Source: a bacterium
Lineage (GTDB): Bacteria > SZUA-79 > Acidulodesulfobacterales > Acidulodesulfobacteraceae
NCBI GenBank assembly: GCA_021822485.1
Contig: JAKAQP010000011.1
Coordinates: 9,899 to 44,846, forward strand
Length of the DNA: 34,948 nucleotides
Direction: 5' to 3'
This document shows, one piece after another, positions 8,490 through 16,318 of the stretch. Position numbers and translations under genes: made by a program. How positions within the stretch are numbered: position 1 is the stretch's first letter; each line of letters begins with the position of its first letter. The notes under the pieces were generated by a model. It made no database searches. It saw only the letters and a program-made list of their open reading frames with translations, and was not told the origin of the DNA.

Positions 8490-8753
8490 ATGATGGATAC
8501 TCAACCAAAAACAAAAACATTTGCGGAAATTTATGAATCGCAGGGACATTATTTAGAGGCATTAAATATTTATATAAACTTGTTAAAAGAAAATCCGTTC
8601 GACGACGAATCTTTAGACAGCATAAAAAGACTGCAAAACTTAATTAAAACAGATAAAGAAAACAAGAATAAAAAACGGCAAAACGTAATATCTGCTTTAG
8701 AAAATTTTCTGCAGAAAACTTACGCCTATAAAAAAAATTCCTCCCAACTCTGA
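8490..8753 (+). CDS. Small TPR-like protein of unknown function
   Basis: About 87 aa from the ATG at 8490. A GTG start at 8472 would add six residues (MIKILI), but neither has a clear ribosome-binding site. The segment FAEIYESQGHYLEALNIYINLLKENPFDDES has the helix-turn-helix spacing of a tetratricopeptide repeat (Y/A/L-rich first helix, P near the end). It is followed by a second charged helix and a Lys/Asn-rich stretch. A single TPR suggests a small adaptor or helical hairpin rather than an enzyme. It lies 62 bases after glnD and 39 before the aminopeptidase gene on the same strand. No function is assigned. Confidence 0.65.
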   Translation: MMDTQPKTKTFAEIYESQGHYLEALNIYINLLKENPFDDESLDSIKRLQNLIKTDKENKNKKRQNVISALENFLQKTYAYKKNSSQL

Positions 8754-8792
8754 GTAAATATAAAAGCAAATAAATATATATAAAAATAATCT

Positions 8793-9899
8793 ATGCTTAA
8801 TTTGTCGGAACTTTCTTCAAATATAGTCGAAAAAAAAGCGTCTGGAATTTTAATTAAAAAGCCTGCAAATGTCTTTTTTATCACTAATTTTTCCGGCAGC
8901 GGATATTTGTATTTTTCGGTTTCAGGGGAAATTATTCTTTATACCGATGCCAGATATTCCGAAAGAGCCGCTAACGAATGTTTTAAAAATGTTAAGATAA
9001 TCGAAATAAAAGAAGTATTCAAGGATGTAGCCTCCGATATATTGCTAAGGGCGGGCTTAAGCGGTTTTACTTCTATACTATTTGAATCAGATTATATTAC
9101 TTACGATGAATATATATCGTTTGCGAAAGAATTGGGGAATAAGTTTAGTTTTATTCCGGCAGACGGTTTTTTATCGAAAATTAGATCAGTTAAAGACAAA
9201 AAAGAGATAGATTATATAATACAGGCAGTTTCCGTATCCGAAAAAGCTGTTATAAGTATGCTCAAGAAAATTGTCTGCAATAATGAATCAAGCGGTATTT
9301 CCGAGAAAAAAGCCTCTTTGATTTATAAAAAAAATCTTTTAGATTTTTATTCTGCGGAATCTTTCGAAACTATAGTGCTCTCCGGCAGAAATTCAAGTAT
9401 TCCGCACGGCTTGCCTTCTGAAGATAAAATTATTTCAGAGCACGGCGTTTTATTATGCGACTTTGGAGCGGAAATTAACGGATATAAGAGTGACGAGACG
9501 TTTACGGTTCATCTCGGAAAACCGGACAAGAAGTTTTTAGACGTTTACGACACGGTTTATACGGCGCAGCAGAAGGCTATAGCAAAAATAAAGCCTGGCG
9601 CAAAATTCGGCAGTTTAGACAAAACGGCGCGCGATTATATAGAAAAACGAGGTTACGGAAAATATTTTACTCATTCTTTGGGACATGGGGTAGGATTAGA
9701 TATACATGAATATCCGTACGTCAGCAAAAAAAACTTAGATACGGTTAAGGAAGGGATGGTGTTTACAGTGGAGCCGGGCGTTTATTTAGAGGGTGAATTC
9801 GGCGTCAGAATTGAAGATATGTGCTATGTAGAACGGGAAGGAGCAAGGATTATAACGGGTATTAAAAAAGATAAGTACGGCGTAGAAAGTTTGTTATAG
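8793..9899 (+). CDS. M24B-family Xaa-Pro aminopeptidase/dipeptidase
   Basis: Cytoplasmic metallopeptidase of the pita-bread fold, expected to release N-terminal residues preceding proline. The 368 aa comprise a creatinase-like N-terminal domain (residues 1-130) and a catalytic M24 domain. All five metal ligands can be seen: Asp in LLCDFGAE, Asp in YKSDETFTV, His in HSLGHGVGLDIHE, Glu in FTVEPGVY and Glu in VRIEDM. It sits directly upstream of efp, accB and accC, an order found in many bacteria, where PepP/PepQ-type genes precede efp. No strong ribosome-binding site precedes the ATG, and the preceding spacer is A/T-rich. PepP versus PepQ subtype is not resolved, so no symbol is given. Confidence 0.9.
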   Translation: MLNLSELSSNIVEKKASGILIKKPANVFFITNFSGSGYLYFSVSGEIILYTDARYSERAANECFKNVKIIEIKEVFKDVASDILLRAGLSGFTSILFESDYITYDEYISFAKELGNKFSFIPADGFLSKIRSVKDKKEIDYIIQAVSVSEKAVISMLKKIVCNNESSGISEKKASLIYKKNLLDFYSAESFETIVLSGRNSSIPHGLPSEDKIISEHGVLLCDFGAEINGYKSDETFTVHLGKPDKKFLDVYDTVYTAQQKAIAKIKPGAKFGSLDKTARDYIEKRGYGKYFTHSLGHGVGLDIHEYPYVSKKNLDTVKEGMVFTVEPGVYLEGEFGVRIEDMCYVEREGARIITGIKKDKYGVESLL

Positions 9900-10055
9900 A
9901 TTTAAAATGCAGTTTTAAATTTAATAGTTGATTTTTATTACGCTTTGTTTTAAATTAATTAATGCGCTGAAAAGTAAAAATAATATGTAAAAATAAATAA
10001 TCAATATTAACATATTAAAATTAAAATATTACACATATAACGGAGGTTTTGCTAA

Positions 10056-10625
10056 GTGTATTCTACTACGGATTTTAAAAAAGGGCTTAAGATAGAAATG
10101 GATAGGGAACCATATGAAATAATAGATTTTCAGCATGTGAAGCCCGGCAAAGGAGGAGCGTTCGTCAGGACAAAATTGAAGAGTCTTATTTCGGGAAAAG
10201 TAATCGACAGAACTTTAAGGGCAGGAGAAAAAGTTGAAACGCCAAATATAGAAGAAAAAAATATGCAGTATCTTTACAACGAAGGTAACGATTTTATTTT
10301 TATGGACAACGAAACGTATGACCAGGTTCATATAGACAAAGAAGCTTGCTCCGAAAGCGCCGGATTTTTGCTTGAAAATATAAACGTTAAAGTATTGTAT
10401 TATAACGGCAAACCAATAAATATAGAAACGCCAAATTTTATAGACGTTAAAATAACTCAAACAGAGCCGGGTCTTAGAGGTGACACCGTTTCAGGTGCTA
10501 CCAAACCCGCAACTTTAGAAACGGGATTGGTTATAAACGTGCCGTTATTTTTAAACGAAGGCGATTTGATAAAAGTCGATACCAGGACTAAGTCTTATAT
10601 AGAAAGAATAAACGCCAAACAGTAA
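10056..10625 (+). CDS. efp: Translation elongation factor P
   Basis: Binds the ribosome between P and E sites and relieves stalling at polyproline stretches. At 189 aa it has the standard three domains: a KOW-like N-terminal domain, an OB domain, and a C-terminal OB domain ending VDTRTKSYIERI (family signature, usually VDTRTGEYxxR). The tip loop KPGKGGAF carries Lys32, the position modified (for example by EpmA/EpmB) in lineages that have those enzymes; none is encoded here. Translation starts at GTG, set by a strong GGAGG nine bases upstream. The M24 peptidase and accB flank it on the same strand. Confidence 0.96.
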   Translation: MYSTTDFKKGLKIEMDREPYEIIDFQHVKPGKGGAFVRTKLKSLISGKVIDRTLRAGEKVETPNIEEKNMQYLYNEGNDFIFMDNETYDQVHIDKEACSESAGFLLENINVKVLYYNGKPINIETPNFIDVKITQTEPGLRGDTVSGATKPATLETGLVINVPLFLNEGDLIKVDTRTKSYIERINAKQ

Positions 10626-10690
10626 AATATCGGCTGGGGCATATTTAATTCTATAAAAATATATCGTCTTGCCGGGTTAAAGGAGAAAAT

Positions 10691-11203
10691 ATGAATATAA
10701 AAGACATTAAAGATTTGGTAAAATTCATTAAATCGAATAAAATTAAAGAATTTTACTATAAAAAAGGCGACGAAGAGTTTAAAGTCACCCTTGATTCCGA
10801 TGAATTTTATAAAGGCGGACGCAGAAATTCATTAATTGAAAAAAAAGAAGAACGCGGCGCTCAAATTTCCGATTACGAACAGGCCGAACTTGTCAATTTT
10901 GCTATTAGCAGGTCTAACATAGCGGCGGAAGCCGATACGGTGGCTAAAATTAAAAATGAACGTCTTAAAGAGATAGTTTCACCTTTCGTCGGTTCTTTTT
11001 ATAGATCGTCGTCTCCGGATAAACCGCCTTTCGTTGAGGTAGATTCCATAGTCGAAAAAGGAAGTCCTGTTTGTATAGTAGAGGCTATGAAGATTATGAA
11101 CGAAATAGAAGTCGATATGAAATGCAGGATAGTATCTATTCTTGCAGAAAACGGACAATTGGTTGAATTTGGACAGCCTTTGTTTTTGGTAGAGCCTCTT
11201 TAA
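10691..11203 (+). CDS. accB: Biotin carboxyl carrier protein of acetyl-CoA carboxylase
   Basis: Carries biotin between the carboxylase and carboxyltransferase parts of acetyl-CoA carboxylase for malonyl-CoA synthesis. At 170 aa it has an N-terminal helical segment (1-45), a charged linker, and a C-terminal biotinyl domain starting at IVSPFVGSFYRSSSP. The biotin-accepting Lys134 lies in the invariant EAMKIMNEIE motif, 36 residues from the C-terminus as expected. The linker lacks the Ala/Pro-rich character common in enterobacteria and is instead Glu/Lys-rich. An AAAGGAGAAAAT ribosome-binding site precedes the ATG. It is 65 bases after efp and 77 before accC, so it is probably co-transcribed with both. 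Confidence 0.95.
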   Translation: MNIKDIKDLVKFIKSNKIKEFYYKKGDEEFKVTLDSDEFYKGGRRNSLIEKKEERGAQISDYEQAELVNFAISRSNIAAEADTVAKIKNERLKEIVSPFVGSFYRSSSPDKPPFVEVDSIVEKGSPVCIVEAMKIMNEIEVDMKCRIVSILAENGQLVEFGQPLFLVEPL

Positions 11204-11280
11204 TAAAATTTTCGGAAATATAAAAATTTATATAAATTATATAAAGTACGTTTAAAATCAGTAAATAAAAAAAATAAAAT

Positions 11281-12621
11281 ATGTTTAGAAAAATTTTAAT
11301 TGCCAATAGAGGAGAAATTGCGGTCAGAATTATAAGGGCTTGCAAAGAAATGGGAATAAAAACTGTTGCCGTATATTCCACTGCGGACAGAGACAGTCTT
11401 CACGTAAAATATGCCGATCAGAGTATATGTATAGGGCCTCCGCAATCTTCTAAAAGTTACCTTAATATATCTTCTATTATATCCGCAGCGGAAATAACAG
11501 ACAGCGAAGCTATACATCCAGGATACGGTTTTTTATCGGAAAATGCAAATTTTGCCGAAATTTGCGAGAATTGCGGCATCAAATTTATCGGGCCTACTTC
11601 TTCAAATATGAATACGCTTGGAAACAAGCGAAATGCCAGAAAATTAGTTAAGAGCCTCGGTATTCCTGTCTTACCCGGCAGCGACGATATAGGCGATAAT
11701 GAAGAAGATATTAAAGAAGCAGCCGAAAAAATAGGATATCCGTTAATGCTTAAAGCTTCTATGGGCGGCGGCGGAAGAGGCATAAAAATGGTTTTGACGC
11801 CGGCTCATTTATCTCAGGCTTATCATCAGGCAAGACAGGAAGCGCAGTCTTTTTTCGGCGATCAGGATGTTTATTTAGAAAAATTTTGCGAAAATCCCAG
11901 ACATGTAGAGTTTCAAGTTCTTGCTGACAAATACGGAAATGCGGTTTATCTTGGCGAAAGAGATTGCTCTATTCAGAGAAGACATCAAAAAATTATAGAA
12001 GAAGCTCCGTCTCTCGCCGTGAAATCCGCCGCACGAAAAAAAATTGGAGCGTTAATATTAAAAGTCGTAAAAGAAATAAATTATGTAAATGCGGCGACTT
12101 TTGAATTTTTATTGGATAAAAACGGCGATTTTTATTTCATGGAAGTGAATACGCGTGTTCAGGTCGAACATCCCGTTACTGAATTAGTTACAGGTACGGA
12201 TATTATTAAAGAACAGATAAGAATAGCAAACGGAGAGAGGCTTAAAATAAAGCAGGAAGACGTTAAAATTAAAGGTCACAGCATAGAACTTAGAATTAAC
12301 GCGGAAAACCCGATAAATTTTAAACCATCGCCTGGTTTAATAACTAATTATACTAAACCCGGCGGATTCAACGTAAGAGTGGACGATTTGGGATATTGCG
12401 GATACAGAGTGCAGCCTTATTACGATTCGTTAATCGCTAAACTTATAGTTCACGATACGAACAGGCTTGGAGCAATAAATAAGGCTAAAAATGCGCTTAA
12501 CGAATTTGAAATAGACGGCATTGAAACCAATATTCCTTTCCTTAAAAGGATATTAAACGACAGCGATTTCATTTCCGGAAAAGTCGATATAGGTTACGTG
12601 CAGAGATTTATCGAAAGATAA
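11281..12621 (+). CDS. accC: Biotin carboxylase subunit of acetyl-CoA carboxylase
   Basis: ATP-dependent carboxylation of biotin on AccB using bicarbonate. Its 446 aa match the stand-alone AccC length, so it is not a pyruvate carboxylase fusion. Domains in order: biotin-carboxylase N-domain (KILIANRGEIAVRIIRA at the start, HPGYGFLSEN near residue 80), ATP-grasp domain with the glycine-rich loop MGGGGRGIKMV (about 161-171), the active-site segment FMEVNTRVQVEHPVTE (about 287-302), and a C-terminal domain ending near residue 445. There is no obvious Shine-Dalgarno sequence before the ATG, so translation may be coupled to or unusually dependent on the A/T-rich leader. The carboxyltransferase genes accA/accD are not in the window. 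Confidence 0.96.
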   Translation: MFRKILIANRGEIAVRIIRACKEMGIKTVAVYSTADRDSLHVKYADQSICIGPPQSSKSYLNISSIISAAEITDSEAIHPGYGFLSENANFAEICENCGIKFIGPTSSNMNTLGNKRNARKLVKSLGIPVLPGSDDIGDNEEDIKEAAEKIGYPLMLKASMGGGGRGIKMVLTPAHLSQAYHQARQEAQSFFGDQDVYLEKFCENPRHVEFQVLADKYGNAVYLGERDCSIQRRHQKIIEEAPSLAVKSAARKKIGALILKVVKEINYVNAATFEFLLDKNGDFYFMEVNTRVQVEHPVTELVTGTDIIKEQIRIANGERLKIKQEDVKIKGHSIELRINAENPINFKPSPGLITNYTKPGGFNVRVDDLGYCGYRVQPYYDSLIAKLIVHDTNRLGAINKAKNALNEFEIDGIETNIPFLKRILNDSDFISGKVDIGYVQRFIER

Positions 12622-12828
12622 AAAAATAATTAAAATTTATTTAAATTATATAAAATTTTATGTTGCAAATATTTTAATAAAATTATTAAATAAAATGTAT
12701 ATTGTATATCATATATATTAAATACCGCATAATTTACGCGTTGTAGTTATTATATGCTATAAACATAAAAAAGGCATAAATAAATTAATCATCTAAATAA
12801 TATTAATAGAGATTGCAAAGGGGGAATT

Positions 12829-13212
12829 ATGGATTTTCCAAAAGGCTTAAAATATAATTCGGAGCATATCTGGGTCAAAGTAAACGGCGATAACGCTCTT
12901 ATAGGAGTGACGGACTATGCTCAGGATCAGCTCGGAGACATTATATACGTCGATCTGCCGGAAGTAGGTTATGAACTTGAACAAAACGAATCTTTCGGCA
13001 CGATAGAATCGGCTAAATCCGTTTCCGAACTTTATGCACCGATAAGCGGCCACGTGATCAGCATAAACGACTCTTTGAAAGACGAGCCTGAATTAGTAAA
13101 TGAAGAACCTTACGATGCCGGATGGCTTCTTAAAGTTAAACTTACTAACGAAGACGAGCTTAACGATCTTATGGACCAGGCGGCATACGAAGAATATTTA
13201 AAAAATTCCTGA
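12829..13212 (+). CDS. gcvH: Glycine cleavage system H protein
   Basis: Lipoyl carrier that shuttles the aminomethyl group between the P, T and L proteins of glycine cleavage, and in many bacteria also the platform for lipoate assembly. At 127 aa it is canonical in length. The lipoyl attachment site is Lys63 in TIESAKSVSELYAP, and the N-terminus LKYNSEHIWVKV and the GVTDYAQDQLGDI segment are standard. A GGGGG-type ribosome-binding site lies 7-8 bases before the ATG. It is a single base overlap away from an octanoyl/lipoyl transferase gene, while gcvP and gcvT are absent from the window. That pairing favours a role as the acceptor in lipoate biosynthesis, which is inference. Confidence 0.95.
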   Translation: MDFPKGLKYNSEHIWVKVNGDNALIGVTDYAQDQLGDIIYVDLPEVGYELEQNESFGTIESAKSVSELYAPISGHVISINDSLKDEPELVNEEPYDAGWLLKVKLTNEDELNDLMDQAAYEEYLKNS

Positions 13213-14030
13213 TGAGTTTTAATCTTATAATTTCAGGCGGACATTCCGGCAATTTTAATATGTCCGCCGACCTTTTTTTATTAAAAAAATATAAAACGGC
13301 GGACGCTTTTTCCGCAGATCCAACCTTAAGGATTTATTATTTTAATCCTCCTGCGTTATCATTAGGTTTTTTTCAAAAAGATAAGAATATAGACAATAAA
13401 ATTATTGAAAAAGCTAAAAGCAAGGGTTTCGACGTTGTTTCGAGACCGACGGGCGGCAGGGCTGTTCTTCACAAATCGGAAATAACCTACTCGGTAACCG
13501 CATCTTATAAAAACGGAATTTTTGCCGGGAAGCTTATCGAAACGTATAAAAAAATAAGCGAGTTCCTGTATCTTTTTTTTATCAAACTTAGATTAAAACC
13601 GGATAATGGGGATTTTTCGAGTATAAATATACATCGGGATAAAAATAAAGAAAATAATAAAAACGATAGGAATAACTTTAACTGTTTTCTTAAAGCTCAT
13701 TCTTATGAAATAACGTTCGGCGGAAGAAAAATTTGCGGCAATTCTCAGAGGAGAAACGATTTTGCATTTTTACAGCACGGTTCGATTTACATTGATTACA
13801 AACCGGAGGATCACATCGAAATATTCGGCGACGGCGGCGATTGTAGCGAATATTTTAACAATATTACAGGTATCCTACAGGAAATTAATAGAAATAAAGA
13901 ATTAAATAAACCGTTTAAACAAACTGCCGAAGAATTAACCTTTGATTATCTTTCCGAAATTTTAGCGCTATCTTTTTCCGAAGCCTATAATTTAGAGCCT
14001 GTTATTTTGCAAGAAAATATTTTAGAATAA
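13212..14030 (+). CDS. lipM: LipM-like octanoyltransferase / lipoate-protein ligase family
   Basis: Attaches octanoate or lipoate to lipoyl domains. Its 272 aa carry the BPL/LplA/LipB fold motifs: RPTGGRAVLHKSEITYS (about residues 77-93) and SYEITFGGRKICGNSQRR with the acyl-binding Lys. A Cys in NCFLKAHSYEIT precedes this, at the place of the acyl-thioester Cys of LipM-type octanoyltransferases, and LQHGSIYID follows, also typical of that group. The true LplA C-terminal accessory domain is lacking. An Asn/Lys/Asp-rich insertion near residues 138-154 is unusual. ATG overlaps the gcvH TGA by one base, indicating translational coupling and supporting GcvH as its substrate. LipM versus a generic lipoate ligase cannot be settled without alignment. 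Confidence 0.8.
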   Translation: MSFNLIISGGHSGNFNMSADLFLLKKYKTADAFSADPTLRIYYFNPPALSLGFFQKDKNIDNKIIEKAKSKGFDVVSRPTGGRAVLHKSEITYSVTASYKNGIFAGKLIETYKKISEFLYLFFIKLRLKPDNGDFSSINIHRDKNKENNKNDRNNFNCFLKAHSYEITFGGRKICGNSQRRNDFAFLQHGSIYIDYKPEDHIEIFGDGGDCSEYFNNITGILQEINRNKELNKPFKQTAEELTFDYLSEILALSFSEAYNLEPVILQENILE

Positions 14031-14340
14031 AAAATCTTTATTTGCCTAAATTTTAACCAATAATTTACATATATTAAAAACTGCCTAATTTTTAAGCATA
14101 TAAATCCTGCTTTTAGTTAAATTTTAAAACTTATAATATCCCCATTTTTTTTTCTTAATTAAATAATTCCGCCGTTTTAAGCATTACAAACTAAATAAAT
14201 TATTTATTTGGAATATTTGGCATAAATTTTGCAAATTAAAAAGAAAAGCAAGTTGTTTTAAAATTTATTTGAGCTAAAGCATTTGAATTTATCAAGCATA
14301 TTTAAAAAAAAGAAAAAATAAAAATTTAAGAGGAGAAATC
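14031..14340. other. 310-bp regulatory spacer upstream of the porin
   Basis: Very A/T-rich, with no ORF of note on either strand. It contains the sigma-54 promoter at 14217-14233 and about 95 bases of 5' leader ending in the ribosome-binding site AGAGGAGAA. I saw no convincing NtrC-type palindrome upstream, only A/T-rich inverted repeats around 14190-14210 that could be chance. Confidence 0.5.
14217..14233 (+). promoter_or_regulatory. Sigma-54 (RpoN) promoter, -24/-12 type
   Basis: TTGGCATAAATTTTGCA: GG at 14219-14220 and GC at 14231-14232 separated by exactly ten bases, with the flanking TTGGCA and TTTGCA boxes of the consensus (TGGCAC-N5-TTGCA). It lies about 108 bases before the porin start and upstream of porin-glnB-amt, a gene set for which nitrogen-responsive RpoN control is common. 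Transcription would start near 14244. The match and context make this one of the stronger regulatory calls in the window. Confidence 0.75.
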
Positions 14341-15786
14341 ATGAAATTTAAATTTAGAGGATTAATTTTAAGCGCTGTTTTTTTTACATTAGCGCTATTT
14401 TTATTAACGCTTACCGTACAAAAAAAAGTTTATGCGGCAAATGCCGTTTCTAACGGGGATAGCGGAAGCGGAAGTTTAAAAATAGGAACAAGCGCAAAAA
14501 TAAAGAAAATTGAAAAAAAATTAGATAATGCTTTAATGGAAATTCGGTCAATTAAAAAAGAAAACAAAGCGCAGGATTCAGGGAATTATTTTTCGAATAT
14601 TCAACTTCTAGGAACGTTGATAGCTTCTTATACCTATAATCTTGCTAAACCGGAAGCGTTAAATACACCGTCTTCCTTCGAGGGAAACGGCAATTATGGC
14701 GATAACTGGCAGCCCGACGGGTTTGCGGTAAATAATGCCGATATAACGCTGAGGCGTTCTCCCGGGACTGCTTCTAATCCTTACGGCGTAGGTTTTCATA
14801 TTTCTTTGGATTTCGGACAGAATATTCAGTTTTATAAATCATATTACGGCGATACGTCATATTTTACGACGCCTTTCGAAGACAGAACTCCATACGATGT
14901 AAGAAAGGCATATATAAATATAAACTTGCCGGTAGGGAGCGGACTCGATATTCACGTCGGAAAGGAAAACGAACTTTTGGGCTTTGAGGCGTTTAACCCT
15001 ATAAGAAACTGGAACGATACGTATTCGCTGCTGGATGCCGCGGAGCCTGCAACATTAACGGGCGTGTTTTTAACATACAATTTTATTCCGGCTCTTACTT
15101 CGACGCTCGGAGTAGCAAATACATACAACTCCGCCGTTCCTATCGACAATCTGCCGGTTATAGAGCTTAACGAAAGTTATGCGGCAACGAGCATGCTGAC
15201 CTTTAACGGAGGATTTATTTACGGAGAGAACAGCTATATGGTGGGTACTAACGGACAGCTTTACGAAGACAATTTGAATAAAAGTTTTTACGGTTATATA
15301 GACGGCGTATTAAGTCCTAATCCCGACTGGTCTTTCGTTTTAGACTACGAACTAGGTTTAGGCGGAGGTATAAACGATTCCGTGCTTAACGATAACGGTT
15401 TAACGGCGGGACAGGTCGAATATCCGACGTTAGTCAAAACCTCTAACAATACTTACGATAAATCCCGTTTTTACGGCATAGCGGGTTATATACACCATCA
15501 GCATAATTACGGTTTCGGACAGATTGCCGAAACTTTGAGAGAGACCGCAGCATATGACCAGAACGGAATGTGGGAGATGACCAGCACTCCTGGAGTCAGC
15601 GATACATATATCGATTCTACCCTGACTTTTGCATATCAGCCGTCTTTTAAAAACTTTAAAGACGTGCAGTTCAGACTCGAATTTGAACATCAAAGCGCTA
15701 ACCATAAAGTATATTTAAATTCAAACGGTTTGCCGACGCATTCTCAGCAGAACACGATAAATCTAATGATTCTTTATAGTTTTTAA
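14341..15786 (+). CDS. Outer-membrane beta-barrel porin (BBP2-like)
   Basis: Exported outer-membrane channel, 481 aa. A signal peptide covers about residues 1-33 (hydrophobic core FTLALFLLTLTV, cleavage after VYA). A short coiled-coil segment follows (about 50-78, KIKKIEKKLDNALMEIRSIKK), of the kind that can trimerise or anchor to the wall. The remainder is rich in alternating Tyr/Phe/Gly strands and ends in ILYSF with a terminal Phe, the BAM recognition pattern. The sequence style fits the beta-barrel porin 2 family. It is the first gene after a sigma-54 promoter and lies 92 bases before glnB, so it probably belongs to the nitrogen-regulated unit. Substrate is unknown; passage of ammonium or small nitrogen compounds is inferred only from context. 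Confidence 0.85.
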   Translation: MKFKFRGLILSAVFFTLALFLLTLTVQKKVYAANAVSNGDSGSGSLKIGTSAKIKKIEKKLDNALMEIRSIKKENKAQDSGNYFSNIQLLGTLIASYTYNLAKPEALNTPSSFEGNGNYGDNWQPDGFAVNNADITLRRSPGTASNPYGVGFHISLDFGQNIQFYKSYYGDTSYFTTPFEDRTPYDVRKAYININLPVGSGLDIHVGKENELLGFEAFNPIRNWNDTYSLLDAAEPATLTGVFLTYNFIPALTSTLGVANTYNSAVPIDNLPVIELNESYAATSMLTFNGGFIYGENSYMVGTNGQLYEDNLNKSFYGYIDGVLSPNPDWSFVLDYELGLGGGINDSVLNDNGLTAGQVEYPTLVKTSNNTYDKSRFYGIAGYIHHQHNYGFGQIAETLRETAAYDQNGMWEMTSTPGVSDTYIDSTLTFAYQPSFKNFKDVQFRLEFEHQSANHKVYLNSNGLPTHSQQNTINLMILYSF

Positions 15787-15804
15787 AGGTGTCAGATTTA
15801 TTTA
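15785..15804 (+). repeat. GTCAGATTTATTTA motif, copy 2
   Basis: Second copy of the 20-base motif at 4405-4424, one mismatch, here starting inside the porin stop codon. TAAA and TTTA flank the loop-like GGTGTCAGA, as in copy 1. It lies in the porin-glnB spacer, where it might affect read-through or mRNA stability. Confidence 0.55.
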
Positions 15805-15854
15805 TTTGCATACTCCATACTGGGTTTGCAAGATTGAACCGCCTAAAAAAATAA

Positions 15855-16217
<363 letters not shown>

Positions 16218-16318
16218 TTAATATCGCTGCAAAATGCAAAATGATTAGATTGTTAGCATATCGACGATAGAGAGAATATACAGTATCTTAAAAATAAATA
16301 AAGGAGGAATGGGAAATT

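Noticed and set aside
12622-12828. Possible glycine riboswitch before gcvH
   Set aside because: The spacer is A/T-rich with none of the conserved G/C-rich stems of glycine riboswitches; only weak chance inverted repeats (TATGC...GCATA) were seen.
13620-13680. Frameshift or insertion in the LipM-like gene at the Asn/Lys-rich stretch
   Set aside because: The frame continues intact into the conserved SYEIT motif on the far side, so this is a low-complexity loop and not a break.
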